Part shown: one piece after another, positions 1 through 7,805 of the stretch | Layout: every line of letters begins with the position of its first letter | How positions within the stretch are numbered: position 1 is the first letter of the stretch | Assembly: GCF_041415945.1 (NCBI RefSeq) | Contig: NZ_JBGCUS010000001.1 | Span: 4,186,501 to 4,250,500 of the forward strand | DNA length: 64,000 bases | Reading direction: 5' to 3' | Source of the DNA: Ancylobacter sp. IITR112 | Lineage (GTDB): Bacteria > Pseudomonadota > Alphaproteobacteria > Rhizobiales > Xanthobacteraceae | Translations under genes and position numbers: made by a program | The notes under the pieces: generated by a model | What the model saw: the letters and a program-made list of their open reading frames with translations, nothing else | What the model was told of the DNA's origin: nothing | Database searches by the model: none

Positions 1-75
1 CCGGGAGGCGGGGACGGGCCGCTTCGCCCGCCCGGGTGGCGGTCGGGGCGGGCGTTGACGATGTGCCGGCTAAGT

Positions 76-91
76 GGCCGGTTCGCCGGCC
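76..91 (-). terminator. GC hairpin downstream of otnC
   Basis: A perfect 6-bp stem (GGCCGG/CCGGCC) with a 4-nt loop lies 14 bp past the otnC stop codon, where the minus-strand operon would end. There is no T-run, so it is at best a weak or Rho-assisted terminator. The operon could equally continue past the left edge of the window. Confidence 0.3.
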
Positions 92-104
92 TCAGCTTTG
101 GGCT

Positions 105-743
105 TCAGCTCTTCATGGCGCGCAGTTCGGCGATCTCGCCCTCGGTGAGGTAGCGGATCTTCTCGCCGCGCAGGAGGAAGGCGAGGCGGGCGGTCTCTTC
201 CAGCTCCTCGGCATTGTTGACCGCGTCTTCCAGGTCCTTGCCCAGCACCACCACGCCATGCGAGGCGAGCAGGAAGGCGTTGACCGGGTGCGCCTTCGCC
301 GCCACCGCGAGGTCGCGGGCGATCTCCGGCGCGCCGGGGCGGTAATAGGGAATGACCGGCATATAGCCGGCGCGCATCACGTAATAGGGCGTGAACGGGC
401 GCAGGGCGTTGTCGGTCGGCAGGTCTTCCAGGCAGGACAAAGCGGTGAGATAGGTCGAGTGCAGATGCACGATCGCCCCCGCCTCCGGCCGCGCCGCGAA
501 CAGAGCGAGGTGGAAGGCGAATTCCTTCGACGGCTTCGGCCCCGGCACCGGCCGGCCTTCGCCGTCGATCCGCGCCAGCGCGCCGGGGGAGAGACGGCCG
601 AGGCTGCCGCCGGTGGGGGTGACGAGGAAGCCGCCTTCCTCCAGCCGCACCGACACATTGCCGGCGCCGCCGACGCTGTAGCCCCGGTCGAACAGGCTCT
701 TGCACAGGGCGCACAGCAGTTCGGCCTTGGAGTTCGCGCTCAT
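105..743 (-). CDS. otnC: Class II aldolase, 3-oxo-tetronate 4-phosphate decarboxylase (OtnC-type)
   Basis: A 212-residue cytosolic class II aldolase/adducin-family protein, full length for the OtnC (YgbL) group. Members decarboxylate 3-oxo-tetronate 4-phosphate to dihydroxyacetone phosphate using a zinc ion. The zinc-binding histidines are visible in HLHS (about residue 97) and SHGV (about residue 160). It is the last gene of the minus-strand operon seen here, 133 bp after the TRAP permease dctM, and shares the operon with an OtnK-type kinase, the enzyme that makes its substrate. That pairing is what separates OtnC from the related L-fuculose and ribulose phosphate aldolases; the assignment rests on family and context. 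The spacer to dctM holds a dispersed repeat, so coupling to the upstream genes may be loose. Confidence 0.85.
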   Translation of the reverse strand: MSANSKAELLCALCKSLFDRGYSVGGAGNVSVRLEEGGFLVTPTGGSLGRLSPGALARIDGEGRPVPGPKPSKEFAFHLALFAARPEAGAIVHLHSTYLTALSCLEDLPTDNALRPFTPYYVMRAGYMPVIPYYRPGAPEIARDLAVAAKAHPVNAFLLASHGVVVLGKDLEDAVNNAEELEETARLAFLLRGEKIRYLTEGEIAELRAMKS

Positions 744-801
744 CTTCTTCCTCCATGCGATGGATGAGGCCGGCGCGTCCGCCGCGCCGGCCCCGCATTC
801 T

Positions 802-880
802 CTCGAAAATGCTCTAGGCTTTTGTTTTTACGCATTTTCTTCACGCGAACCGGAACCCACTTCGCTCGAAAATGCCCTAG
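802..880. repeat. Rhizobiales-type dispersed intergenic repeat
   Basis: The dctM-otnC spacer carries two copies of a 16-bp sequence beginning CTCGAAAATGC (802-817 and 865-880), flanking an AT-richer core with TTTTCTTCACGCGAACCGG. This resembles an intergenic repeat I recall from many rhizobial genomes. A degenerate relative (CGCGTGAAGAAAAAGCGTAA) lies near 18146-18165. The dctM stop codon at 877-879 sits inside the right copy. Confidence 0.5.
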
Positions 881-2145
881 TTCGACAGCGCCCAACTGGT
901 GAAGCCGGGCACATAGGTGACCAGCGCCAGCACCGCCAGCATGATGCCGATGAAGGGCAGCATGGCCGTCGACAGCCGCATGACAGGCACGCCGGAAATG
1001 CTGCTGGCAAGGTACAAGGCGGTTCCCACAGGGGGCGTCAGCAGGCCGATGGTGAGGTTGATCACCATGACGAGGCCGAACTGCACGGGATCGACGCCGA
1101 GATGCGCCGCCACCGGGCCGAGGATCGGCGTCATCAGCAGGATCGCCGGGCCGCTGTCGAGGAACATGCCGACCACGAGCAGCATGACATTGATCAGCAG
1201 CAGCAGCAGGATCTTGTTCTCGGTGAGCCCGAGAATGGCGCCGGCGATGGTCTGCGGCAGGCGGGCATTGGTGAGCAGCCAGCCGAACAGCGAGGTAGCG
1301 GCGATGATGGCGGCGATCACAGCCGTCGCGATCGCCGCTTCCATGCAGATTTTCGGAATATCGGCGAGGGTGAATTCCTTGTAGACGAACAGGCCGATCA
1401 CGAAGGCATAGACCGCGACCACGGCGCCGCCCTCGGTGGGGGTGAACACGCCCATGCGGATGCCGCCGATGATGATGACCGGCATCATCAGCGCCCAGCT
1501 TGCCTCCTTGAGCCGCTTCCACTTCTCCGCCCCGCTCACGCGGCCCTCGGTCGGGTAGCCGTGGCGGACGGCGTAGAGATAGGAATAGAGCGCGAAGCCG
1601 AGGCCGATCACCACGCCCGGCGCGATGGCGGCGAGGAACAGGTCGCCGATCGAGGCCTGGTTGGAGACGCCATAGATGATGATGGCGATGCTCGGCGGCA
1701 GGATCAGCGCCAGGCTGCCGGAGGAAGCGACGAGCGCGGCGGAGAAGCCGGCGTCGTAATTGCGCTTCTTCATCTCCGGGATCATCACCGAGCCGAGCGC
1801 GGCGACATCGGCGACGCCCGAGCCGGAGACGCCGCCCATGATCACGCCGCTGGTGGTGACGACATGGGCGAGGCTGCCGCGGATATTGCCGACCAGCGCC
1901 AAAGCGAGATTGATGATGCGCCTTGTGATGCCGCCATGGCCCATCAGCGAGCCGGCGAGCATGAACAGCGGGATCGCCATCAGCGGGAAGGAATCCACCG
2001 AGGTGAACAGCCGCTGGCCGAACAGCGCCATCGGGTAGCCCTGGTAGAGAATGGCGCCGAGCGAGGCCAGCGCGATGCCGAAGGCGACCGGCACGCCGAG
2101 AATGAGGAACAGCGCGAAGCCGCCGAACAGAAGCAGGGCGATCAT
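877..2145 (-). CDS. dctM: TRAP transporter large permease DctM
   Basis: A 422-residue, highly hydrophobic inner-membrane protein of the DctM family, the usual length, with about 12 predicted membrane segments. It is the translocating subunit of a tripartite ATP-independent periplasmic importer, driven by a sodium gradient in characterised members. The start overlaps the end of dctQ by 4 bp, indicating translational coupling. With DctP and DctQ in the same operon the transporter is complete. From its neighbours (OtnK and OtnC) the cargo is inferred to be a four-carbon sugar acid such as threonate or erythronate. The C-terminus ends inside a dispersed intergenic repeat that supplies the stop codon. 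Confidence 0.92.
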   Translation of the reverse strand: MIALLLFGGFALFLILGVPVAFGIALASLGAILYQGYPMALFGQRLFTSVDSFPLMAIPLFMLAGSLMGHGGITRRIINLALALVGNIRGSLAHVVTTSGVIMGGVSGSGVADVAALGSVMIPEMKKRNYDAGFSAALVASSGSLALILPPSIAIIIYGVSNQASIGDLFLAAIAPGVVIGLGFALYSYLYAVRHGYPTEGRVSGAEKWKRLKEASWALMMPVIIIGGIRMGVFTPTEGGAVVAVYAFVIGLFVYKEFTLADIPKICMEAAIATAVIAAIIAATSLFGWLLTNARLPQTIAGAILGLTENKILLLLLINVMLLVVGMFLDSGPAILLMTPILGPVAAHLGVDPVQFGLVMVINLTIGLLTPPVGTALYLASSISGVPVMRLSTAMLPFIGIMLAVLALVTYVPGFTSWALSN

Positions 2146-2618
2146 GGCGTGACCTCGCGCGGGCTGGCGCGACGCCAGGCGGCGCGCAGGGCGAAATAGG
2201 TGAGGGCGGCGCCGCTGAACGGAATGACCGTGTAGACATAGTACATGGGCAGGCCGAGCGCCGCGCTGCGCTGATGCAGGCCGAACTTGATCAGCGAGGC
2301 GCCGCCCACCACCAGCGCGACCCCCACCGCCGCGACGAGCAGCGCATTGACCACGTTGAGCGCGCGCGAGGGCTTGGCCGGCAGCAGCGACAGCAGGAAG
2401 TCGAGCGCGATATGCGCCTTCGACTGGAACGCCGCGGCCATGCCGAGAAAGGTGATCCAGACGAAGATGTAGCGGCCGAGTTCCTCCGACCAGCTCAGCG
2501 AATTGGCGAAGACATAGCGCGAGACCACCTGCGCGAAGGTCACGCCCATCATGGCGAACATCAGCGCGCCGATGGCCCAGAGAAGGAAAATATGTAGCAG
2601 GCGATCCAGCTTGTCCAA
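2142..2618 (-). CDS. dctQ: TRAP transporter small permease DctQ
   Basis: A 158-residue membrane protein with four predicted transmembrane helices, typical of DctQ subunits. It carries the family's conserved stretch around RYVFANSLSWSEEL (residues about 34-47), followed by a second helix rich in aromatic residues. It partners DctM in the inner membrane. The coding regions overlap by 4 bp (dctQ end, dctM start), and dctP lies 98 bp upstream in the same direction. The assignment is secure at family level; substrate specificity is set by DctP and can only be inferred from the operon. Confidence 0.9.
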   Translation of the reverse strand: MDKLDRLLHIFLLWAIGALMFAMMGVTFAQVVSRYVFANSLSWSEELGRYIFVWITFLGMAAAFQSKAHIALDFLLSLLPAKPSRALNVVNALLVAAVGVALVVGGASLIKFGLHQRSAALGLPMYYVYTVIPFSGAALTYFALRAAWRRASPREVTP

Positions 2619-2716
2619 GCTCGTGTCTCCCTCAGGCGGCGCGCCGGTCGCCGCGCCCCGGAACGGCGGCGATCGCGGTTCCGGGGCGGGCGGGTGCGGG
2701 CCGCGCGGGCCGGTTG

Positions 2717-3721
2717 TTACCGCCCGAGTTCCTGCTTGATGCGGTTATAAAGGTCCGGATTGACCTTGGCGCCGAAGGCATCATGCGCGGACTGCGCCGC
2801 GGCGGCGATCGGCGCCGTGTCGGGATGAGTGACCTTGAGGCCGGCGGCCTGCATGGTCTTCAGCATCTCGTCGGTCTTGCTGCGGACCTGCTCGTTCTCG
2901 AACGCGGTGGCGGCATTGGCCGCCTCGGCGACGATCTTCTGCTGCTCGGGCGTGAGCTGGTTCCAGCGCATCTCGCTGATGACCAGTGTCACATACTCAT
3001 ATTTGTGGTTGGTGAAGGCGAGGTTCGACTGCACCTCGTTGATGCGCCCGCCAAAGATGAAGGGGATCGGGTTTTCCTGCGCCTCGATGACGCCCTGCTC
3101 AAGGCCGGTATAGACCTCGCTCCACGCCATCGGGGTCGGGTTGGCGCCGATGGCGCGCCAGGTCGTCACCATGGCGGGAATCTCGGGCACGCGGATCTTC
3201 AGGCCCTTGAGGTCGTCAATGCCGTTGATCGGCTTGTTCGAGGTGACCTGCCGCGAGCCGCGCTCCCACCAGTCGAGAATACGGACATTGGCGGTTTCCA
3301 GCACGTTGCCGGCGATTTCCTCGCCGATCTTGCCCTTGATGATGGTGTTGAACTCGTCCTGCGACTTGAACAGGTAGGGCAGTTCCAGCAACTGGATCGA
3401 GGGAGCGAAATTGCCGAGCACGCCGGCGATGAGGCCGAAATCGACCGTGCCCATCTGCATGCCCTCGACGAGGTCGCGGTCGCCGCCGAGCGTCGAGTTG
3501 GGGTAGATGGTGAGCGTGATGGTGCCGTTGGAGCGCTTTTCCAGCTCCTCCTTGAACTTCTGGGCGCCGAGATGCCACAGATCCTGCTCGGACTGGATAT
3601 GGCCGAGCTTGAGGTTCAGTACGTCCTGGGCGAGGGCGGGCGCCGGCGCGGCCGCAAGGGCGAGCGCCGAGGTGGCGGCGAGAACCGCCAGCTTCAGCGT
3701 CTTCACGGTGATGTTCAACAA
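2717..3721 (-). CDS. dctP: TRAP substrate-binding protein DctP
   Basis: A periplasmic solute-binding protein of about 334 residues, the normal size for the DctP family. A signal peptide spans roughly residues 1-30 (hydrophobic core AVLAATSALALAAA, cleavage after an ALAQ-like site). The mature part shows family landmarks: LKLGHIQSEQDLWHLGAQKF, YPNSTLGGDRDLVEGMQ, LPYLFKS and GLKIRVPE. I chose a TTG start because an AAAGGAGG ribosome-binding site lies 7 nt upstream; a second TTG follows directly and no ATG fits. The open frame continues far upstream, but that part is antisense-like noise overlapping otnK. It lies between otnK and dctQ. The ligand is inferred to be a tetronate-type sugar acid. 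Confidence 0.9.
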   Translation of the reverse strand: MLNITVKTLKLAVLAATSALALAAAPAPALAQDVLNLKLGHIQSEQDLWHLGAQKFKEELEKRSNGTITLTIYPNSTLGGDRDLVEGMQMGTVDFGLIAGVLGNFAPSIQLLELPYLFKSQDEFNTIIKGKIGEEIAGNVLETANVRILDWWERGSRQVTSNKPINGIDDLKGLKIRVPEIPAMVTTWRAIGANPTPMAWSEVYTGLEQGVIEAQENPIPFIFGGRINEVQSNLAFTNHKYEYVTLVISEMRWNQLTPEQQKIVAEAANAATAFENEQVRSKTDEMLKTMQAAGLKVTHPDTAPIAAAAQSAHDAFGAKVNPDLYNRIKQELGR

Positions 3722-3780
3722 GTCACGTCCTCCTTTTGATCTTATGGTTTCACGGCCCGCCTTCGGGCAGGCCGCGGCGT

Positions 3781-5043
3781 TCACCGGCCGCGCAGAACGG
3801 CATCGGCCTCGGCGAAGAAGTCGGGTCCGCCGAAATTTCCTGACTTGAGCGCCAGCGCCAGCGGCCTTCCGCCGGCGGGAACCGTGCGCAAGGCAGGCGC
3901 GCCGGGGGCGATTTCCGGTCCGATCTCCAGCGAGGTCAGGCCCAGCCCCTCGACCACGGCGCCCGAGGTCTCGCCGCCGGCCACGACGAGACGCCCCACG
4001 CCGCCCGCGACCAGGGCTCGGGCGATGGCGGCGAAGAGCGTCTCGATGGCCGCCGCGACAGTCTCGCGGCCATGGGTGTTCTGGGCGCGCCGCACCTCTT
4101 CCGGGTCGGCGGAGGAGAAGACGAGCGGGCGCGCCTTCTGCGCCAGCGCCCAGGCGGCGATGGCCTGCGGGTCGAGCCGCCCGGCCACCGCGTCGTCGGC
4201 ATTGATTTCGTAAAGCGGCAGGCCGGCGGCGCGGTGGCGGGCGACCTGGCCGCGCGTGGCGGTGGAGCAGGAGCCGGAGAGCACGACGCAGGCGCCTTCC
4301 ACCCCCTGCCAGGCGCTGCCTTCGCCCGACAACAGGCCCTTGCGGCGGAAATTCGCCGGCAGGCCCATGGCGATGCCGGAGCCGCCGGTCACCAGCGGGG
4401 CGCCGTCCAGCGCGGCGCCGATTTGCATCAGATCGGCGTCGGAGAGCGCGTCGACCACGATCAGCCGCGCTCCTTCCGCATCCGCGCGGGTGAGCGCCTC
4501 CGTGATGGCGGCGGCGCCCTGGCGCACGGCGGCGAAGCCGACATGGCCGACCTTCATCTCGGTCTGTCGCGCGAGCCAGCGGCGGATATCGGCATCCGTC
4601 ATCGGGTTGAGCGGGTGATGCTCCATGCCGCTCTCGTTCAGCAGCCGGTCCTGCACGAAGAGATGACCCTGATAGAGCGTGCGGCCGGCGCCGGGGAACA
4701 CCGGGCAGACCACGACTTTGCGGGCGTCCAGCGCCTGCGCGAGGGCCGCCGCCACCGGGCCGATATTGCCCTCGGGCGTGCTGTCGAAGGTCGAGCAATA
4801 TTTGAACAGGAACTGGGTGCAGCCCTGCGCCTTCAGCCAGTCCAGCGCCGCCAGCGACTGGGCGATGGCGTCCCTGGCGGGAATGCTGCGCGACTTCAGC
4901 GCCACCACGCCGGCCTCGACGCCGGAATCGGCCGGGCCCATCGGCACGCCGGAATATTGCGTCACCCGCATGCCCTGCTTGGCGAGGGTGTTGGCGAGAT
5001 CGCTGGAGCCGGTGAAGTCGTCGCCAATGCAGCCGAGAAGCAT
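3781..5043 (-). CDS. otnK: Four-carbon acid sugar kinase, 3-oxo-tetronate kinase (OtnK-type, DUF1537)
   Basis: A 420-residue DUF1537-family kinase of full length. The N-terminal domain begins with the hallmark IGDDFTGSSDLA (residues about 5-16), which binds the sugar acid. The C-terminal nucleotide-binding domain shows VAGGETSGAVVEGL (about 357-370) and the closing LALKSGNFGG (about 396-405). OtnK enzymes phosphorylate 3-oxo-tetronate at O4, and OtnC then decarboxylates it; that partner is the last gene of this operon. DUF1537 also includes DtnK and DenK, which act on D-threonate and D-erythronate with a PdxA2 partner. No pdxA2 is present here, which favours the OtnK assignment. It is 43 bp downstream of gntR and 59 bp upstream of dctP. 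Confidence 0.87.
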   Translation of the reverse strand: MLLGCIGDDFTGSSDLANTLAKQGMRVTQYSGVPMGPADSGVEAGVVALKSRSIPARDAIAQSLAALDWLKAQGCTQFLFKYCSTFDSTPEGNIGPVAAALAQALDARKVVVCPVFPGAGRTLYQGHLFVQDRLLNESGMEHHPLNPMTDADIRRWLARQTEMKVGHVGFAAVRQGAAAITEALTRADAEGARLIVVDALSDADLMQIGAALDGAPLVTGGSGIAMGLPANFRRKGLLSGEGSAWQGVEGACVVLSGSCSTATRGQVARHRAAGLPLYEINADDAVAGRLDPQAIAAWALAQKARPLVFSSADPEEVRRAQNTHGRETVAAAIETLFAAIARALVAGGVGRLVVAGGETSGAVVEGLGLTSLEIGPEIAPGAPALRTVPAGGRPLALALKSGNFGGPDFFAEADAVLRGR

Positions 5044-5086
5044 GGTCAGAGCCTTTGCAGAAGTGCGGAGCGGAGAGGCGTTGCGC

Positions 5087-5821
5087 TCATGCGGGGTCGG
5101 GTGTCTGCGCGCGCATGTCCCAATAGGTGCGGATCACCGTTTCGAGATGCGCGCGCATCGCCGCTTCCGCGCGGTCGGCATCGCGGTCGCGGATGGCCTC
5201 GAAAATGTGCCGGTGCGCCGCCATCGCCTTGCCGAGGCCGTCGGGATGGCTGAGCGAGAAGCGGCGCTGTTCTTCCAGCAGTTCGAGAACGACGTGGTAG
5301 AGCGCGTCGAGCAGCGGGTCGTCGGCGATGCGGGCGATGCGGTGGTGGAACGCATCGTCGCTGGCCGAGAACGCCGGAATGTCGCCGGCGCTGGCCTCAT
5401 TGACGCGCAGCAGCGCTTCCAGTTCGGCGATGTCCTGCTCGGTCGCCAGCCGCACGGCCTCGCGCGCCAGCGCCACCTCGACGAAGATGCGGGTGTGCTG
5501 GAACTGGCGAATGCCTTCCGGCCGGGCGACCAGCATGCGCGCCGCGCCGGTGAGAAGCTGCAGCATATCGCGCGGGTCGGGCTCGGTGACACGGGTGCGG
5601 TCGCCATTGGAGACGGACAGCATCCCGGTCTTGCTGAGCCAGAGCAGCGCCTCGCGCACGGCGGGGCGGCCGACGCCGTAATGCGCCATCAGCTCCCGCT
5701 CGGAGGGCAGCGTGTCGCCGACGCTCAATTCGCCCGACAGCACCCGCGCCTCGATGTCCTTGGCGATCTTGTCGGACAGCCGGTCGCGGCGCAGATGGGC
5801 CGGGGTGCCGAAACCGCTCAT
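5087..5821 (-). CDS. GntR-family (FadR/FCD) transcriptional regulator
   Basis: A 244-residue regulator. The winged-helix DNA-binding domain occupies about residues 12-80 (LPSERELMAHYGVGRPAVREAL is the recognition region), followed by an all-helical FCD ligand-binding domain. FCD members use clustered His/Asp residues to bind a metal and carboxylate effectors, which suits a sugar-acid operon. The start is the ATG overlapping the dehydrogenase stop by 4 bp (ATGA), so it is translated within the operon. It probably represses the operon and responds to a pathway acid; the inverted repeat at 6836-6860 is the best candidate operator. Upstream in-frame codons belong to the overlapping dehydrogenase gene and were not used. 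Confidence 0.9.
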   Translation of the reverse strand: MSGFGTPAHLRRDRLSDKIAKDIEARVLSGELSVGDTLPSERELMAHYGVGRPAVREALLWLSKTGMLSVSNGDRTRVTEPDPRDMLQLLTGAARMLVARPEGIRQFQHTRIFVEVALAREAVRLATEQDIAELEALLRVNEASAGDIPAFSASDDAFHHRIARIADDPLLDALYHVVLELLEEQRRFSLSHPDGLGKAMAAHRHIFEAIRDRDADRAEAAMRAHLETVIRTYWDMRAQTPDPA

Positions 5822-6720
5822 GCGCCGAGCTTGTCCGCGATCTCGCGCTTGGCGGCGACGATGCCGGCGAGGAAGCTGTCGCGCCATTTCCGGCGTGCCG
5901 GCAGGCCTTCGGCGGGCACCTGCGCGCGCATCTTCGCCTCGATGGCGGCGACGAGTTCCGGCGTCCATTCGCGCGGGTCGGCCTGCTCCTTGGCCAGGCC
6001 GTAATACATCGGCCCGAGATTGGCGCAGTATTCCGACACGCCCTTGGCGGCATTGAGATCGATGGTGGCGAAGGGCCCCATGAAGCACCAGCGCAGGCCA
6101 AGCCCGTCGGACACCGCCGCATCGACCTCGGCCGGCGTGCAGATGCCGTCCTCGACCAGCCGGAAGGCTTCGCCCAGCAGCGCGCTCTGCAGCCGGTTGA
6201 CGACGAAGCCGTTGATCTCGCGGGTGAGGGTGATCGGGCTCTGGCCGACCTCCGCCATCAGATTGCGGGTGAAATCGAGCGTTTCCGTCGCCGTCCAGGG
6301 GGCGGGGATCAGCTCAACCAGCGGGATGAGGTGCGGGGGGTTGATCGGGTGCGCCACCAGGCAGCGCGCGGCATTGGCGAGGCCTTCGGTGAACACCGAG
6401 GCGGGGAAGCCGGAGGTGGAGCTGCCGATGATGGTGGTGGGCGCCACCAGCGCGTCCATCTCGCGATAGAGCTCCTGCTTGATCGGCAGCCGTTCCGGCG
6501 CGCTTTCCTGCACATAATCGGCGCCGGCCAGCGCGTCGGCGAGGCTGGCGGCGAGGCGGCAGCGGGCCTTGAGGGCGGGATCGGCCGCGATGACGAAGGC
6601 GAGCGCGGCTTCCGCCGCCGCCGGGCTGCGGTCGTAAATGGCGAGATCGTGCCCGGCGCGGGCGAAGACCAGAGACCAGGATGAACCCACCACGCCGCAG
6701 CCGACGATCGCAATCTTCAT
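5818..6720 (-). CDS. NAD-dependent 3-hydroxyacyl-CoA dehydrogenase-family oxidoreductase (L-gulonate 3-dehydrogenase-like)
   Basis: A 300-residue protein with an N-terminal Rossmann fold (IAIVGCGVVGSSW at about residues 3-15) and the C-terminal helical domain of the 3HCDH family. Motifs include QESAPERLPIKQELYREMD, SSTSGFPAS and AHPINPPHLIPLVELIP. Single-unit proteins of this size in the family often oxidise non-CoA hydroxy acids at C3 (lambda-crystallin/L-gulonate 3-dehydrogenase). In this operon it probably makes the oxo-tetronate that OtnK phosphorylates. I place the start at ATG 6720, which has a GAGAGGG site 8 nt upstream; a GTG at 6726 is possible. It is the first gene of the operon and overlaps gntR by 4 bp. 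The classic LtnD belongs to a different (HIBADH) family. Confidence 0.8.
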   Translation of the reverse strand: MKIAIVGCGVVGSSWSLVFARAGHDLAIYDRSPAAAEAALAFVIAADPALKARCRLAASLADALAGADYVQESAPERLPIKQELYREMDALVAPTTIIGSSTSGFPASVFTEGLANAARCLVAHPINPPHLIPLVELIPAPWTATETLDFTRNLMAEVGQSPITLTREINGFVVNRLQSALLGEAFRLVEDGICTPAEVDAAVSDGLGLRWCFMGPFATIDLNAAKGVSEYCANLGPMYYGLAKEQADPREWTPELVAAIEAKMRAQVPAEGLPARRKWRDSFLAGIVAAKREIADKLGA

Positions 6721-6835
6721 GTTCACTGCCCTCTCAACACACGCGGCGGCGGCCCCGGCCGTGTCGCGTCCTCCCAGCCGCAGGGCCGGGGCGCGAACAA
6801 TCGTTCCGCCGTCTGATCACTTGGTCTGGTATGAC

Positions 6836-6860
6836 AGGTTGATAGACTGATCGTCAACCT
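6836..6860. promoter_or_regulatory. Inverted repeat, candidate GntR operator of the otn operon
   Basis: AGGTTGA (6836-6842) and TCAACCT (6854-6860) form a perfect 7-bp inverted repeat with an 11-bp spacer, about 115 bp upstream of the first gene. It is the only clear symmetric element in the 5' region, so it is proposed as the binding site of the operon's own GntR/FCD protein. Function is inferred from position. Confidence 0.4.
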
Positions 6861-6910
6861 ATCCCCAACAGGAAAATCCGCGGCCCCGTGGGAAGGGGGC
6901 GGCCGGGGGG

Positions 6911-7063
6911 GCATGGGAGGGGGCAAAAGAGGCGACGCGCCGGCCGGCTGCCGCCGAGCCGTGACTCTTCCCCGGGGCGGGCGGGGGAGGGCATGGGAGG
7001 GGCAAAAGAGGCGACGCGCCGGCCGGCTGCCGCCGAGCCGTGACTCTTCCCCGGGGCGGGCGG
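6911..7063. repeat. Tandem duplication of about 74 bp, period 79
   Basis: The 366-bp spacer between the otn operon and argO holds two near-identical direct copies (6911-6984 and 6991-7063). They differ by one G in a G-run. The unit contains GCAAAAGAGGCGACGCGCC and the reverse complement of a GGAAGAGTCACGG segment. It has no coding sense on either strand. Apart from this repeat and the inverted repeat at 6836-6860, I see nothing in the spacer. Confidence 0.85.
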
Positions 7064-7092
7064 TTCCTGGCGACGGGCCGCGAGGCGGCGTT

Positions 7093-7731
7093 TCAGCCCA
7101 GGGCGGCGGCGCGGGCGAGCAGCGACGCGGCCAGCGCCAGCATGACCACGCCGACGCCGGCATCGAGCACCCGCCACGCCGCCGGCCGGGCAAAAAGCGG
7201 CCGCAGCAGCCGGGCGCCATAGCCCAGCGCCGCGAACCACAGGAAGCTCGCCAGCGCCGCGCCGGCGACAAAAGCCGGCCGCGCCGCCGCCGGCTGGGCG
7301 GCGCCGGCCGCGCCCATCAGCAGCACCGTGTCGAGATAGACATGCGGGTTCAGCAGGGTGAAGCCGGCGGTGGCCAGCAGCGCGCGGGCGAGGGTGGTGC
7401 CGGCCGAAGCGTCGACCGCCATCGCCCCGGGCTGCGCCATGCGCCGCAGCGCCTGCACCCCATACCAGCCAAGAAAGCCGGCGCCGCCAAGGGCGAGCAG
7501 CGTGGCGAGCCGGGGCAGGGCGGTGAGGAAGGCGCCCATGCCGGCGACGCCCGCGCCGATCAGCAGCGCATCGGCGGCGGCGCAGAACAGCACGATGGCG
7601 CCGACATGTTCCCGCCGCAGCCCTTGGCGCAGCACGAACAGATTTTGCGCGCCAATGGCGATGATCAGCGCGGCGGAGAGCGCGAAGCCGGTGGCGAAGG
7701 GCAGGGCGGCGGCGAGAGAAGAGGGTGTCAT
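7093..7731 (-). CDS. argO: LysE/ArgO-family amino acid exporter
   Basis: A 212-residue inner-membrane protein with about six hydrophobic segments, the normal size for LysE/ArgO exporters. The family signature IGAQNLFVLRQGLRREHV occurs near residues 25-42, and a conserved LNPHVYLDTVLLMG near 125-138. These proteins export arginine and/or lysine, and toxic analogues, when intracellular levels rise. The gene is divergent from an ArgP/LysG-type LysR regulator 74 bp away, the usual arrangement for this pair. I started at the ATG giving MTPSSL. The longer frame reaches back over the regulatory palindrome and is unlikely. Whether arginine or lysine is the main substrate cannot be told from sequence. 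Confidence 0.85.
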   Translation of the reverse strand: MTPSSLAAALPFATGFALSAALIIAIGAQNLFVLRQGLRREHVGAIVLFCAAADALLIGAGVAGMGAFLTALPRLATLLALGGAGFLGWYGVQALRRMAQPGAMAVDASAGTTLARALLATAGFTLLNPHVYLDTVLLMGAAGAAQPAAARPAFVAGAALASFLWFAALGYGARLLRPLFARPAAWRVLDAGVGVVMLALAASLLARAAALG

Positions 7732-7754
7732 GCCGGCCGTGGTGGCGCGCGGCG

Positions 7755-7804
7755 GGAGAAAAGTAAAACTTGTTCTCCTAAGCCTGATGAAGCAATGCTT
7801 CATC
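7755..7804. promoter_or_regulatory. argO/argP intergenic operator region with two inverted repeats
   Basis: The 74-bp divergent spacer contains GATGAAGCA-A-TGCTTCATC (7786-7804), a 19-bp palindrome with perfect 9-bp arms ending one base before the argP start. It also holds a second inverted repeat GGAGAA/TTCTCC (7755-7760, 7773-7778). LysR-type regulators bind such dyads in divergent promoters and autoregulate. These are the likely ArgP sites, by position and symmetry only. Confidence 0.55.
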
Positions 7805-7805
7805 C

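Noticed and set aside
76..91. A TTCG-loop hairpin considered as a structured RNA
   Set aside because: Only 6 bp and isolated; it is adequately explained as a weak terminator.
700..2199. A 499-codon open frame on the plus strand opposite dctM
   Set aside because: Its product is a low-complexity His/Asp/Gly/Arg-rich chain typical of antisense frames in high-GC genes; DctM on the other strand has clear family homology.
2717..4798. A 693-codon minus-strand frame joining dctP to upstream sequence
   Set aside because: The N-terminal half is out-of-frame noise over otnK; a signal peptide with TTG start and strong ribosome-binding site at 3721 marks the true gene.
6911..7063. Direct repeats considered as a CRISPR array
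   Set aside because: Only two long copies separated by 6 bp, no regular spacers and no cas genes anywhere in the window.
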